Shown here piece after piece: positions 8,586 to 15,621 of a stretch of 19,107 nt of DNA. This stretch comes from an uncultured Lachnospiraceae bacterium (lineage in GTDB: Bacteria; Bacillota; Clostridia; Lachnospirales; Lachnospiraceae), in contig CAJJYZ010000040.1 in assembly GCA_905197485.1 (NCBI GenBank), forward strand, positions 1 through 19,107, given 5' to 3'. The translations under genes were made by a program, and so were the position numbers. The notes beneath the pieces are model-generated. The model did not search any database. It was not told the origin of the DNA and saw only the letters and a program-made list of their open reading frames with translations. Numbering within the stretch: position 1 is the stretch's first letter; the number at the start of each line of letters is the position of its first letter.

Positions 8586-8620
8586 AATAAATATTACTTC
8601 AAATATTTGGAGGTGTTCTT

Positions 8621-9652
8621 ATGGAAGAAAAAATTTTAAAAGGGAAAAAGACAGGTTTTCCTATGTTACTCCTGTTCCTGGGACTTTATGCCGGAGCGGT
8701 TCTCCTTACCGTATTCTCTGCAATCGAAGTCGATAAAGACCTGCAAGTTTTCGGACATGTAACATTCTTGTCCGCTCTGCTTCTTACTATCGGCATTATC
8801 TGGTGCGTCATCGGATGGATTCCCTTCTGTGGCCTGAAGATTTTAAAACCACAGGAAGCGCTTGTTCTTACGCTCTTTGGTAAATATGTGGGGACATTAA
8901 AAGGCGACGGATTTTATTATGTCAACCCATTTTGTTCCAGCGTGAACCCGGCAGCCAAGACGAGATTAAGCCAAAGCGGTGATGTGAAGACAAACACTCT
9001 CTCCGCCGCGGCGAACGCGGCCGCTGCAGACGGCAAAGGAAACCGTATCTCATTAAAAGTAATGACTCTGAATAACAGCCGTCAGAAGATTAACGACTGT
9101 CTCGGCAATCCGGTAGAAATCGGCATCGCAGTCATGTGGAGAGTTGTCGATACCGCAAAAGCAGCGTTCAACGTAGACAACTACAAGGAATACTTATCTC
9201 TCCAGTGCGACAGCGCGCTTCGCGATATTGTCCGTATCTACCCGTACGATGTCGCTCCGAATGTAGATACAACCGGAGACGGTATCGCAGACGAAGGAAG
9301 TTTACGTGGTTCCAGCGAAACCGTCGCAGCCCGAATCAAAGATGAGATTCAGCAGAAGGTTACGGATGCCGGTCTGGAAATCATCGAAGCGCGCATCACT
9401 TACCTGGCTTACGCATCTGAAATTGCAGCCGTCATGTTACAGAGACAGCAGGCCTCTGCCATCATCGATGCAAGAAAGATGATTGTAGACGGCGCTGTCG
9501 GCATGGTAGAGATGGCTTTGGAACAATTAAACGAAAAAGGTGTTGTAGAACTTGACGAAGAACGGAAAGCTGCCATGGTTTCCAACCTGCTCGTCGTGCT
9601 TTGCGGCAACCACGACACACAGCCAATCGTAAATACAGGAAGTCTGTACTAA
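8621..9652 (+). CDS. SPFH/band-7 domain membrane protein
   Basis: A 343-residue membrane scaffold of the stomatin/prohibitin/flotillin type. Two membrane helices (about 14-35 and 47-70) are followed by the SPFH domain: KPQEALVLTLFGKYVG at 76-91, then GDGFYYVNPF. Family members assemble into rings or microdomains and often modulate proteases or other membrane complexes; no enzymatic activity is expected. A helical region near 265-310 ends in the usual QQASAIIDARK and EKGVVELDEERK segments. An acidic DTTGDGIADE stretch (216-225) sits in a loop. The start follows TTGGAGG at good spacing. The stop overlaps the next start (TAATG), so its fate is coupled to the small ribbon-helix-helix protein. Confidence 0.88.
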   Translation: MEEKILKGKKTGFPMLLLFLGLYAGAVLLTVFSAIEVDKDLQVFGHVTFLSALLLTIGIIWCVIGWIPFCGLKILKPQEALVLTLFGKYVGTLKGDGFYYVNPFCSSVNPAAKTRLSQSGDVKTNTLSAAANAAAADGKGNRISLKVMTLNNSRQKINDCLGNPVEIGIAVMWRVVDTAKAAFNVDNYKEYLSLQCDSALRDIVRIYPYDVAPNVDTTGDGIADEGSLRGSSETVAARIKDEIQQKVTDAGLEIIEARITYLAYASEIAAVMLQRQQASAIIDARKMIVDGAVGMVEMALEQLNEKGVVELDEERKAAMVSNLLVVLCGNHDTQPIVNTGSLY

Positions 9653-9855
9653 TGGCAGAGGGAAAGAAGAAACAGGTTCCCCTCCGTCTCTCGCCGAAAC
9701 TATACAATGCCATCGCCGCATGGGCAGAAGATGATTTTCGTTCGATTAACGGGCAGATTGAATATCTTCTGACAGAGTGTGTCAGACAACGAAAAAAGAA
9801 CGGAAAATATGTTTCGGATGAAATCGACGTACCGCCGGAACTTGACATTCATTAA
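9652..9855 (+). CDS. Small Arc-type ribbon-helix-helix protein
   Basis: A 67-residue protein whose first 45 residues match an Arc/MetJ-type ribbon-helix-helix: beta strand QVPLRLSP followed by two helices (KLYNAIAAWAEDDF, SINGQIEYLLTECV). Such proteins bind DNA as dimers. A 20-residue basic-then-acidic tail follows. The ATG overlaps the SPFH stop by one base (TAATG) and has no obvious ribosome site of its own, which implies translational coupling. Pairing with an SPFH gene is a recurrent arrangement in Firmicutes, as far as I recall. It could be an autoregulator of the operon or a partner of the SPFH complex. No toxin gene is next to it. Confidence 0.8.
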   Translation: MAEGKKKQVPLRLSPKLYNAIAAWAEDDFRSINGQIEYLLTECVRQRKKNGKYVSDEIDVPPELDIH

Positions 9856-9869
9856 AGAGGTGACCAATC

Positions 9870-10445
9870 ATGGATACAAACGCAATCATTGGATTACGAA
9901 TCAAAAATTTAAGAAACGAAAAAAAATATACGTTAAAATACGTCAGCGAGAATACCGGACTGTCTATCGGATTTCTCTCCCAGTTGGAACGCGGCATGAC
10001 AAGCGTCGCCATCGATTCCCTGGCGAAGATTTCCAAAGTCCTGGATGTGGAACTCTCCTCTTTTTTCAATATGGAAAGTAAGACAAAAGATTGCCACATC
10101 ATGCGCCGCTACGAGCACAAACCAAATGTTGTCAATCCAGAGATTGTGCAATATTCACTCACAAATAATGTGGCAGATTTCGACCTTCTGCCGCGGCTCG
10201 TCACCGTCACGCCGGCACACCAGGACGAAAGTCTGCTGGAACTCTACACACATGGCGGCGAAGAATTCATCTATATATTAGAAGGAATCCTGACGCTTCA
10301 GATTGAGGACGAACAATTTCTTCTCTATCCGGGCGATTCGGCACACATTCATTCCAACGTTCAGCACAATTGGAAAAACGAGACGAACAGCGTCGTTCGT
10401 TTCCTGACTGTTCATACGCCAAACCCATTCAAGCGTCAGTCCTGA
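9870..10445 (+). CDS. XRE-family regulator with C-terminal cupin domain
   Basis: A 191-residue regulator with an XRE helix-turn-helix (about 13-66, with YVSENTGLSIGFLSQLERG) and a cupin (about 110-185). The cupin has the ELYTHGGEEFIYILEG and YPGDSAHIHSNVQHNW segments, whose histidines and glutamate form a typical cupin metal site. It shares its layout with the regulator at 4409-4942, but the sequences differ widely outside the helix-turn-helix. It starts 14 bases after the ribbon-helix-helix gene with an AGAGGTG site, so it belongs to the SPFH operon. It is a candidate for the protein that binds the shared promoter sites near hypE. The effector is unknown. No clear terminator follows: a 6-bp hairpin at 10437-10463 lacks a T tract. 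Confidence 0.87.
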   Translation: MDTNAIIGLRIKNLRNEKKYTLKYVSENTGLSIGFLSQLERGMTSVAIDSLAKISKVLDVELSSFFNMESKTKDCHIMRRYEHKPNVVNPEIVQYSLTNNVADFDLLPRLVTVTPAHQDESLLELYTHGGEEFIYILEGILTLQIEDEQFLLYPGDSAHIHSNVQHNWKNETNSVVRFLTVHTPNPFKRQS

Positions 10446-10474
10446 TTGCCAATCGTTGGACTGTGAAGAAATAA

Positions 10475-10504
10475 TTGTACAATTCGCCACTTCTATGCTA
10501 TAAT
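10475..10504 (+). promoter_or_regulatory. Promoter of the 38-residue peptide gene
   Basis: TTGTAC (10475-10480) and TATAAT (10499-10504) are 18 bases apart, with an extended -10 (TGC directly before TATAAT). This gives a leader of about 35 bases before the ATG at 10547. Confidence 0.75.
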
Positions 10505-10546
10505 GATAATAGTTTGAAATCGGAAATCGAAATGGAGGCATTTTCT

Positions 10547-10663
10547 ATGGGATTTTTAGTATGTGTAATAGGAATTAGCATTATCGCTGCCATCGTCGCA
10601 GCAGTTGTTTCTTCTTCTACCGGAGCATTAATCGGAGCAGAAGAATTTGACGATGAGGATTAA
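10547..10663 (+). CDS. 38-residue single-span membrane peptide
   Basis: A tiny protein not recognised as any named family. It consists of one strongly hydrophobic, alanine/isoleucine/valine-rich helix (about 2-21), a short SSSTGALIG segment and a very acidic end (EEFDDED). The ATG follows GGAGG at eight bases; an ATG five codons upstream overlaps that site and is less likely. It has its own promoter (10475-10504) and terminator (10679-10706), so it is transcribed as a single gene between two operons. It could be a small membrane regulator or a type I toxin-like peptide. The acidic tail and the lack of a visible antisense RNA promoter argue mildly against a toxin. Confidence 0.7.
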   Translation: MGFLVCVIGISIIAAIVAAVVSSSTGALIGAEEFDDED

Positions 10664-10678
10664 GAACTACAGATAGGA

Positions 10679-10706
10679 AGAGATGTGAGTATTCACATCT
10701 CTTTTT
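10679..10706 (+). terminator. Terminator after the 38-residue peptide gene
   Basis: A perfect 10-bp stem (10679-10688 with 10693-10702), a GTAT loop and a following TTTT run form a clear intrinsic terminator 15 bases past the stop. The kinase gene downstream then needs its own promoter or read-through; I see no good promoter in 10707-10745. Confidence 0.9.
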
Positions 10707-10745
10707 CTCACTTTACAGATTTTTACTTTGAAAGGAGATATTCTG

Positions 10746-12041
10746 ATGGAAGCTACTCAAAAAGAAACGTTACAGCACCAATCACGTCGAAAGCAAACCG
10801 CCCTTTTCAGCCTTTTGATTGTGCTGGCCGCCCAGGTGAACCTGGATGTTTTCACCAACAACTTCCTTGTGTCGATTGGTATTTTGCTATTTCCCGTATT
10901 CGTGTACCTTTTTCAGGAGATTCCGCTGATACCAATCACACTCTTCTCCGGAACCGGCGTCTTCCTGTCCCGTTTTCTCATCTACGGACTCCAATCTGGA
11001 TTCCACACAGAACATCTGATGGACTTTTTCCCAGAGTTCGTCTTCTACCTGAGTTACGGAACCGCTTCATATCTCTATTTTAAAAGAAGCGATTACAAAC
11101 TTCAGGGAAGGAACTGGCCTTTGTTCTTCCTCCTGATGGATTACGGGGCAAACTTCATAGAACTATTTCTTCGTCTCGGACTTGGAGCCTTAACTTTGAA
11201 GATGCAGCTTAACATCATCATTGTAGCCGCCATCCGAACCTTGATTCTCTGGCTTGTCATCCGCGGACTCGGACATTACAAATTCACGTTGCTCAGCCAG
11301 GAACATGCCAACCGATATGAACGACTCATCCTGCTCATTTCCAAATTGAACAGCGAGGTTATCTGGATGAAGAAAAACACCGCTCTCATCGAGGAAACGA
11401 TGGCCCGCTCCTACCAGTTGTTCTCGGCAATGCAGGAAAAAGAAGTGGAACCGGCTCTTTCCCAGGATGCGCTTACAGTCGCCAAGGATATCCACGAAAT
11501 CAAGAAAGAATATCTCCTGATTCTTCGCGGTATCTCAGAAGCATTGGACTTGAACCTGCAAGACGGAGGGATGCATCTGAACGACCTTCTCTTTCTTTTG
11601 GAGAACACACTTGCCTCCACCGCTCAAGGACAGGGAAAAACTTTGACATTTACCAAGGAATGTACCGGAAACCTGTTTACCGACAAGCATTACTTCCTTC
11701 TCTCCATCTTCCGCAACCTGTTTACCAACGCGTTGGAGGCGAATGAAGACGGCAATGTTGAACTTCATTTTATGCAAAAAGAAGAGGCGGATGATTATCT
11801 GTTTCTCATTCAAGATAACGGTCCAGGCATTCCACCGGAAAATCTGCCGTTTATCTTTTCGCCCGGATTCTCCACAAAGATTAATTTCAATACCGGTGAG
11901 GTGAATCGGGGACTCGGTTTGAATCTCGTGAAAGATATGATTGAGAATCAATTCCATGGAAATATTTCCGTAGAATCCACGCCCGGCAGCACTACATTTT
12001 CTATCCGTATTCCAAAATCAGAACTGGAGGTGTCTGAATGA
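10746..12041 (+). CDS. Sensor histidine kinase, YcbA/GlnK-like
   Basis: A 431-residue membrane sensor kinase. Residues 18-178 form about six membrane helices with short loops, so the signal is probably sensed within or close to the membrane. A linker helix (183-230) precedes the phosphoacceptor region DIHEIKKEY with H250. The ATPase domain has the N box RNLFTNALEAN (323-333), the G1 box DNGPGIPP (357-364) and the G2 box RGLGLNLV (388-395). The H-box type and the partner's C-terminal domain match the YcbA/YcbB (GlnK/GlnL) pair of Bacillus, which responds to glutamine. The ATG follows AGGAGA, and an upstream in-frame TTG has no ribosome site. The stop overlaps the regulator start (ATGA). Confidence 0.87.
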   Translation: MEATQKETLQHQSRRKQTALFSLLIVLAAQVNLDVFTNNFLVSIGILLFPVFVYLFQEIPLIPITLFSGTGVFLSRFLIYGLQSGFHTEHLMDFFPEFVFYLSYGTASYLYFKRSDYKLQGRNWPLFFLLMDYGANFIELFLRLGLGALTLKMQLNIIIVAAIRTLILWLVIRGLGHYKFTLLSQEHANRYERLILLISKLNSEVIWMKKNTALIEETMARSYQLFSAMQEKEVEPALSQDALTVAKDIHEIKKEYLLILRGISEALDLNLQDGGMHLNDLLFLLENTLASTAQGQGKTLTFTKECTGNLFTDKHYFLLSIFRNLFTNALEANEDGNVELHFMQKEEADDYLFLIQDNGPGIPPENLPFIFSPGFSTKINFNTGEVNRGLGLNLVKDMIENQFHGNISVESTPGSTTFSIRIPKSELEVSE

Positions 12042-12889
12042 AATTCTATCTAATTGATGACGACCAGAATGTTTTAAACATCTTAAAACTCATTATCAAA
12101 AACAGAGCGTTGGGAGAAATATGCGGCACAAGCCTGAATCCTTCCGACGCTTTCGAAGACTTGCAATATATCCACCCGGATATCATCATCGTTGACTTAC
12201 TCATGCCAATCATGGATGGTATCAGTTTCGTAAAGAAAGCTGCGCCTCTCTATCCGGATGTGGCATTCATCATGCTCTCTCAGGTGGCGGCAAAAGATAT
12301 GATTTCCTCCGCTTATGAAAGCGGAATCGAATTCTTTATCCAGAAACCGATTAACAGCATTGAAGTAGAAAACGTCATCCGGAACGTCTCTCAGAAGGTC
12401 ACGATGCAACGAGCCATCGGAGAAATGCAGAATCTGTTCATGAACCAGATGCAACAGCTAAATCCAAAGAAAGAAGCTGCTGAAGATACCAAAAGTTCCC
12501 ACATCGAGAAAACACAGGATATCCTGCAAAAACTCGGTATCATCGGAGAAATCGGAAGCAAAGATATCATCAGCATCGTGGATTACATGATTACCCATCG
12601 TGATACGGTTGCCGACGCCACACTCACCGAACTATGCAGCCACTTCAGCGATAACCCAAAATCCATGGAACAACGAATCCGCCGGACGGCAAACAGCGCC
12701 ATGGTGAATCTGGCGAATCTCGGAATCGAAGATTACTCTAACGATACGTTTATCGAATATTCCAATACTCTGTTCAACTTCGAACAGGTGCGAAGAGAGA
12801 TGGACTACATTCGCGGCAAAGTAGACAAAGGTGGAAACGTAAAAATCCGAAACTTTTTAAACGCCCTCGTCTCATATTGTTACAAATAG
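12038..12889 (+). CDS. Response regulator with YcbB-type DNA-binding domain (GlnL-like)
   Basis: A 283-residue partner of the preceding kinase. The receiver domain (1-120) has the acidic triad DDD at 7-9, phosphoacceptor D53, S81 and K103 (QKP). The remainder, from about 150, is the YcbB-type output domain seen in Bacillus GlnL (LGIIGEIGSKDIISIVDYM and the IRRTANSAM segment). This domain is not an OmpR, NarL or LytTR type. It overlaps the kinase gene by four bases and has GGAGGTG as its ribosome site inside the kinase gene. The TTTGAAAC repeats just downstream, before the permease gene, are the likely target. Glutamine as signal is only an inference from the family. Confidence 0.87.
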   Translation: MKFYLIDDDQNVLNILKLIIKNRALGEICGTSLNPSDAFEDLQYIHPDIIIVDLLMPIMDGISFVKKAAPLYPDVAFIMLSQVAAKDMISSAYESGIEFFIQKPINSIEVENVIRNVSQKVTMQRAIGEMQNLFMNQMQQLNPKKEAAEDTKSSHIEKTQDILQKLGIIGEIGSKDIISIVDYMITHRDTVADATLTELCSHFSDNPKSMEQRIRRTANSAMVNLANLGIEDYSNDTFIEYSNTLFNFEQVRREMDYIRGKVDKGGNVKIRNFLNALVSYCYK

Positions 12890-12922
12890 TTTCGTCACTT
12901 TTACCAAAAAACAAAAAAGTTT

Positions 12923-12958
12923 GTTTCAAATTTGACACGATTTGAAACTTTTTGAAAC
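12923..12958 (+). promoter_or_regulatory. Three TTTGAAAC sites, candidate operator for the response regulator
   Basis: GTTTCAAAT (12923-12931) and ATTTGAAAC (12940-12948) form a perfect 9-bp inverted repeat with an 8-base spacer. A third copy, TTTGAAAC, lies at 12951-12958, exactly ten bases after the second as a direct repeat TTTGAAACTT. The sites overlap the permease promoter -35 region and lie right after the response regulator gene. Confidence 0.6.
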
Positions 12959-12970
12959 TTCACATATATA
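12942..12970 (+). promoter_or_regulatory. Putative promoter of the EIIC-like permease gene
   Basis: TTGAAA (12942-12947) and TATATA (12965-12970) are 17 bases apart. The -35 lies inside the repeated TTTGAAAC element. If transcription starts near 12977, part of the left arm of the leader repeat lies upstream of the start site. Confidence 0.55.
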
Positions 12971-13032
12971 GTCTCTTCATCAGGAACACTTACCTAGCGC
13001 GGGTACAAATAAAAGATGAGGAGACTATTTTT
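12968..13032 (+). promoter_or_regulatory. Leader inverted repeat covering the ribosome binding site
   Basis: A 14-bp repeat (12968-12981 with 13015-13028, one G-U pair in RNA) has a 33-base loop. The right arm contains the Shine-Dalgarno GAGGAG (13018-13023) and is followed by TTTTT right before the ATG. It could block translation or end transcription. The loop holds a smaller TACC/GGTA pairing. No known riboswitch class was recognised. Confidence 0.5.
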
Positions 13033-14085
13033 ATGATGACAATTATTTCAGGAGTAGGATTACTACTATTGACACTCGCCGGATTTTCATTATTCAGCAC
13101 AAAAGCACCAAAAGGCTCTGAAGCGATGTCCGGTATGGCGAACGCAGCCATTGCAACCTTTTTAATCGAAGCGGTTCACAAATACATTACCGGTGATTTG
13201 CTGAATCTCGAATTCTTCCAGACACTCGGCGCTACAAGCGGAAGCTTAGGCGGTGTGGCCGCCGCAATCTCCGTTCCACTCGCAATGGGTGTCAATCCGG
13301 TACTCGCCGTCGTAGCCGGTGTAGCTGTCGGCGGATACGGAATCCTCCCGGGATTCATCGCCGGATATGCGGTCGGATTAATCGCCCCGGTTATCGAGCG
13401 GAAACTTCCAACCGGTCTGGACGTCATTGCCGGAGCCCTTATGATTGCACCGCTCGCAAGAATTATCACAATCTTAGTAGACCCTGCCGTCAATGCAACG
13501 CTTGTAAAAATCAGCGGTACTATCTCCGCGGCGGCTGACCAGTCCCCTCTTGTGATGGGATTCCTTCTCGGCGGTATCATGAAAATGATTTGTACTTCAC
13601 CGCTTAGCTCTATGGCGCTCACAGCCATGTTAGGACTCAACGGGCTTGCAATGGGAATCGCAGCCATCGCATGCGTCGGCGGTTCCTTTACAAACGGAAT
13701 CATCTTCCACCGTATGGGATACGGAGATAAAGGCAACGTTATCGCCGTTATGCTGGAGCCATTGACACAGGCAAACATCATTACGAAGCATCCGATTCCG
13801 ATTTACGGTTCCAACTTCTTTGGCGGCGGACTTTCCGGTATCGCGGCGGCAGCTTTCGGTATCGTCAACAATGCCCCTGGCACTGCCTCCCCAATTCCTG
13901 GACTTCTTGCACCGTTTGCATTCAACAATCCGCTCAATGTAGTCGGCGCCCTCGCATTCGCTGTAGCAGGAGGATGCCTTGCAGGATTTGTAGGAAGCAT
14001 TGTATTTAAGAAGTTAGAAGAAAAAGCAAGAAAAACAAAACCAGAATCCGAAGCTTCCCTCGGTAACGTACAGTTTGAATCATAA
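13033..14085 (+). CDS. PTS system EIIC-like membrane permease (PTS_EIIC_2 family)
   Basis: A 350-residue integral membrane protein with about nine or ten hydrophobic helices rich in glycine and alanine. It includes a conserved-looking GNVIAVMLEPLTQANIITKHPIPIYG segment pair near 235-260. It matches the PTS_EIIC_2 group, transporter-like proteins related to phosphotransferase IIC components. No IIA or IIB domain is fused or adjacent, so phosphorylation-coupled sugar uptake is unproven and its substrate is unknown. The start at 13033 is chosen because GAGGAG lies nine bases upstream; the frame is open back to 12952 but only from a TTG without a ribosome site. It follows a two-component system and carries candidate operator and leader elements, so it is probably that system's target. 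Confidence 0.82.
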   Translation: MMTIISGVGLLLLTLAGFSLFSTKAPKGSEAMSGMANAAIATFLIEAVHKYITGDLLNLEFFQTLGATSGSLGGVAAAISVPLAMGVNPVLAVVAGVAVGGYGILPGFIAGYAVGLIAPVIERKLPTGLDVIAGALMIAPLARIITILVDPAVNATLVKISGTISAAADQSPLVMGFLLGGIMKMICTSPLSSMALTAMLGLNGLAMGIAAIACVGGSFTNGIIFHRMGYGDKGNVIAVMLEPLTQANIITKHPIPIYGSNFFGGGLSGIAAAAFGIVNNAPGTASPIPGLLAPFAFNNPLNVVGALAFAVAGGCLAGFVGSIVFKKLEEKARKTKPESEASLGNVQFES

Positions 14086-14101
14086 TTCCATTTCTTCAAG
14101 A

Positions 14102-14152
14102 AATAAAATACCTGATTTCGGACACCATGTATCTGAAACCAGGTATTTTATT
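14102..14152. terminator. Bidirectional terminator between convergent operons
   Basis: A 20-base inverted repeat (14102-14121 with 14133-14152, two non-Watson-Crick positions) has A-rich and T-rich flanks on either side. It serves the permease gene on the plus strand and the tyrosine kinase gene on the minus strand, whose stop codon it touches. Confidence 0.85.
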
Positions 14153-14861
14153 ATTCTTTGCTCTCTCTTTTTTCTTCTTTTTCGTATTTTCCGTAATACT
14201 TCCCGTAGTATTTCCCGTAATGTCTTCCACGTGTTGTCCGTTTTACTTTCGTCAAAACAGCTCCAATGACCGGACAGCCTGTGTTCTCCAGTTTTTGCTT
14301 CACATCCTGTGCAAAACGATATTTGATACTCTCTGATTCTAAAACAAGAATTGCGGCATCTGCTTTTTTCGCCAGAATCGCCGCGTCTACAACAAGTCCC
14401 AGCGGCGCAGAATCGATGATGATGTAATCGTATACGTTGCGAAGAGCTTCTAGCATCTTGTCAAAGGCTCCTTCCGACAAAAGTTCTGTCGGATTCGGCG
14501 GAATCGGTCCTGCCACAATCATATGAAATCCACGAATGTTTGTCGCATAAAGCACATCGGAAAGTCCTGCCTGTCCGGATAAGAGATGAGAAAGCCCCTT
14601 CTCTGGTTTCATGCCTTCTATCTTCTCGATAACGACACTCTTTCTCAAATCCGCATCAATCAGAAGCACCTTCTTCTTCAATTCCGCGAGGGAACGTGCC
14701 AGCTTCATCGATACGCCGGATTTTCCCTCTCCCTGCACACAGCTTGTGACTAACAGAACCTTCTTATCGCTTCCAGAAAACTGGATATTGGTTCGAAGCG
14801 TATTAATTTCTTCATTCATGGCATAAGAATACTCTTCCATTACAAGATTAATTCTATTCAT
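14151..14861 (-). CDS. CpsD/CapB-type bacterial tyrosine kinase
   Basis: A 236-residue cytoplasmic BY-kinase that autophosphorylates on tyrosines and acts with a Wzz-like membrane activator to control surface polysaccharide assembly. Walker A is QGEGKS (43-48), Walker A-prime LLIDADLR (66-73) and Walker B YIIIDSAP (146-153). The N-terminal EEYSYAMNEEINTLRTNI is the usual oligomerisation segment. The C-terminal tyrosine cluster is a perfect threefold YGKY repeat (215-226, six tyrosines), encoded by near-identical 12-base units. The cognate activator is the Wzz-like gene of the same operon (18047-18772), and the phosphatase is the gene five bases upstream. The start follows GAAAGGA. It is the last gene of the operon. 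Confidence 0.93.
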   Translation of the reverse strand: MNRINLVMEEYSYAMNEEINTLRTNIQFSGSDKKVLLVTSCVQGEGKSGVSMKLARSLAELKKKVLLIDADLRKSVVIEKIEGMKPEKGLSHLLSGQAGLSDVLYATNIRGFHMIVAGPIPPNPTELLSEGAFDKMLEALRNVYDYIIIDSAPLGLVVDAAILAKKADAAILVLESESIKYRFAQDVKQKLENTGCPVIGAVLTKVKRTTRGRHYGKYYGKYYGKYEKEEKRESKE

Positions 14862-14866
14862 ACTTT

Positions 14867-15589
14867 CTAAATCCTTTCCGCCAGAATCATTCCCGGATTA
14901 TGTACGAAAATCCTCCGGGCAAATGCCGGCCCTTTCTTTTTCTCAATGTATTGTCTGCACCTGTCAAAATCAGGCGCCCGTTTCTTCATATCGTGTGCAT
15001 CTGTCGCTATAAAATCAACCATATCTTCCGCCAGCAGCTTCTTGCATATTCTCTTATATCGGAACCCATGCTGCCCGTAGACTGCCCCGCTTGTCACCTG
15101 AAGCTTCGCGCCAAGTCTCAGCACTTCCTCCACGCAATCCAGGTCTTCTGCCAGGGCAGGATAGCGTTCTCCATGAGCGATAATCGGTCTGAATCCTTTT
15201 ACGGACAAATCATAAACCGTCTTTCGAATTCTCGCATAATCATCCCGATGTGAAAACTCTACAAGCACATATCCGGAACCTGCCATCGTCGGTTTCACTC
15301 CGCGCATCAAAAGCTCTGCCATATTGGAATCTCTGTACATCTCACATCCCAAATGCAAAGAGACGCCCGTTTTCATCTTCTCATTCACTTCCAAAAGCCG
15401 TTCAAACTTCTGTCGAATCACACTCTGCTCTGTCTCGAATAAACCCACGCGGTAATGGGGCGTCAGGATGATATGATTCACGCCTTGACTTTTCTCCGCC
15501 CGTATCATCTCGACAGCCATCTTCTCTGTCCTTGCACCATCATCTACTCCGGGAAGAATGTGACAATGCATATCCACTATCCCATGCAT
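14867..15589 (-). CDS. CpsB/CapC-type PHP-family tyrosine phosphatase
   Basis: A 240-residue metal-dependent phosphatase that removes phosphate from the CpsD kinase tyrosines. PHP-fold metal ligands are visible: DMHCHILPGVDDG (6-18), LTPHY, GCEMY, IAHGERYP and ATDAHD. The start at 15589 is chosen because GGAGGAG lies at good spacing before it and the encoded protein begins directly at the first PHP motif. The frame is open 27 codons further up, to an ATG overlapping the previous stop, but that stretch contains a terminator hairpin and does not resemble the family. The phosphatase-kinase pair is normal for Gram-positive capsule loci. Confidence 0.93.
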   Translation of the reverse strand: MHGIVDMHCHILPGVDDGARTEKMAVEMIRAEKSQGVNHIILTPHYRVGLFETEQSVIRQKFERLLEVNEKMKTGVSLHLGCEMYRDSNMAELLMRGVKPTMAGSGYVLVEFSHRDDYARIRKTVYDLSVKGFRPIIAHGERYPALAEDLDCVEEVLRLGAKLQVTSGAVYGQHGFRYKRICKKLLAEDMVDFIATDAHDMKKRAPDFDRCRQYIEKKKGPAFARRIFVHNPGMILAERI

Positions 15590-15621
15590 ATCGTTTCTCC
15601 TCCGCCACTTTGCATCATTCG

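Noticed and set aside
10437..10463. Small hairpin after the second XRE-cupin gene as a terminator
   Set aside because: Only six base pairs in the outer stem and no following T tract.
10547..10663. 38-residue peptide as a type I toxin with antisense RNA
   Set aside because: No convincing opposing promoter was seen and the acidic C-terminus is unlike typical toxins; kept only as an uncharacterised peptide.
12952..13032. Longer permease with a start at an upstream TTG
   Set aside because: No ribosome site there, and the segment overlaps the promoter and leader repeat; GAGGAG fits the ATG at 13033.
13176..13781. 201-codon minus-strand open frame opposite the permease gene
   Set aside because: Alanine/proline/isoleucine-rich translation typical of the antisense of a hydrophobic gene; no ribosome site or family match.
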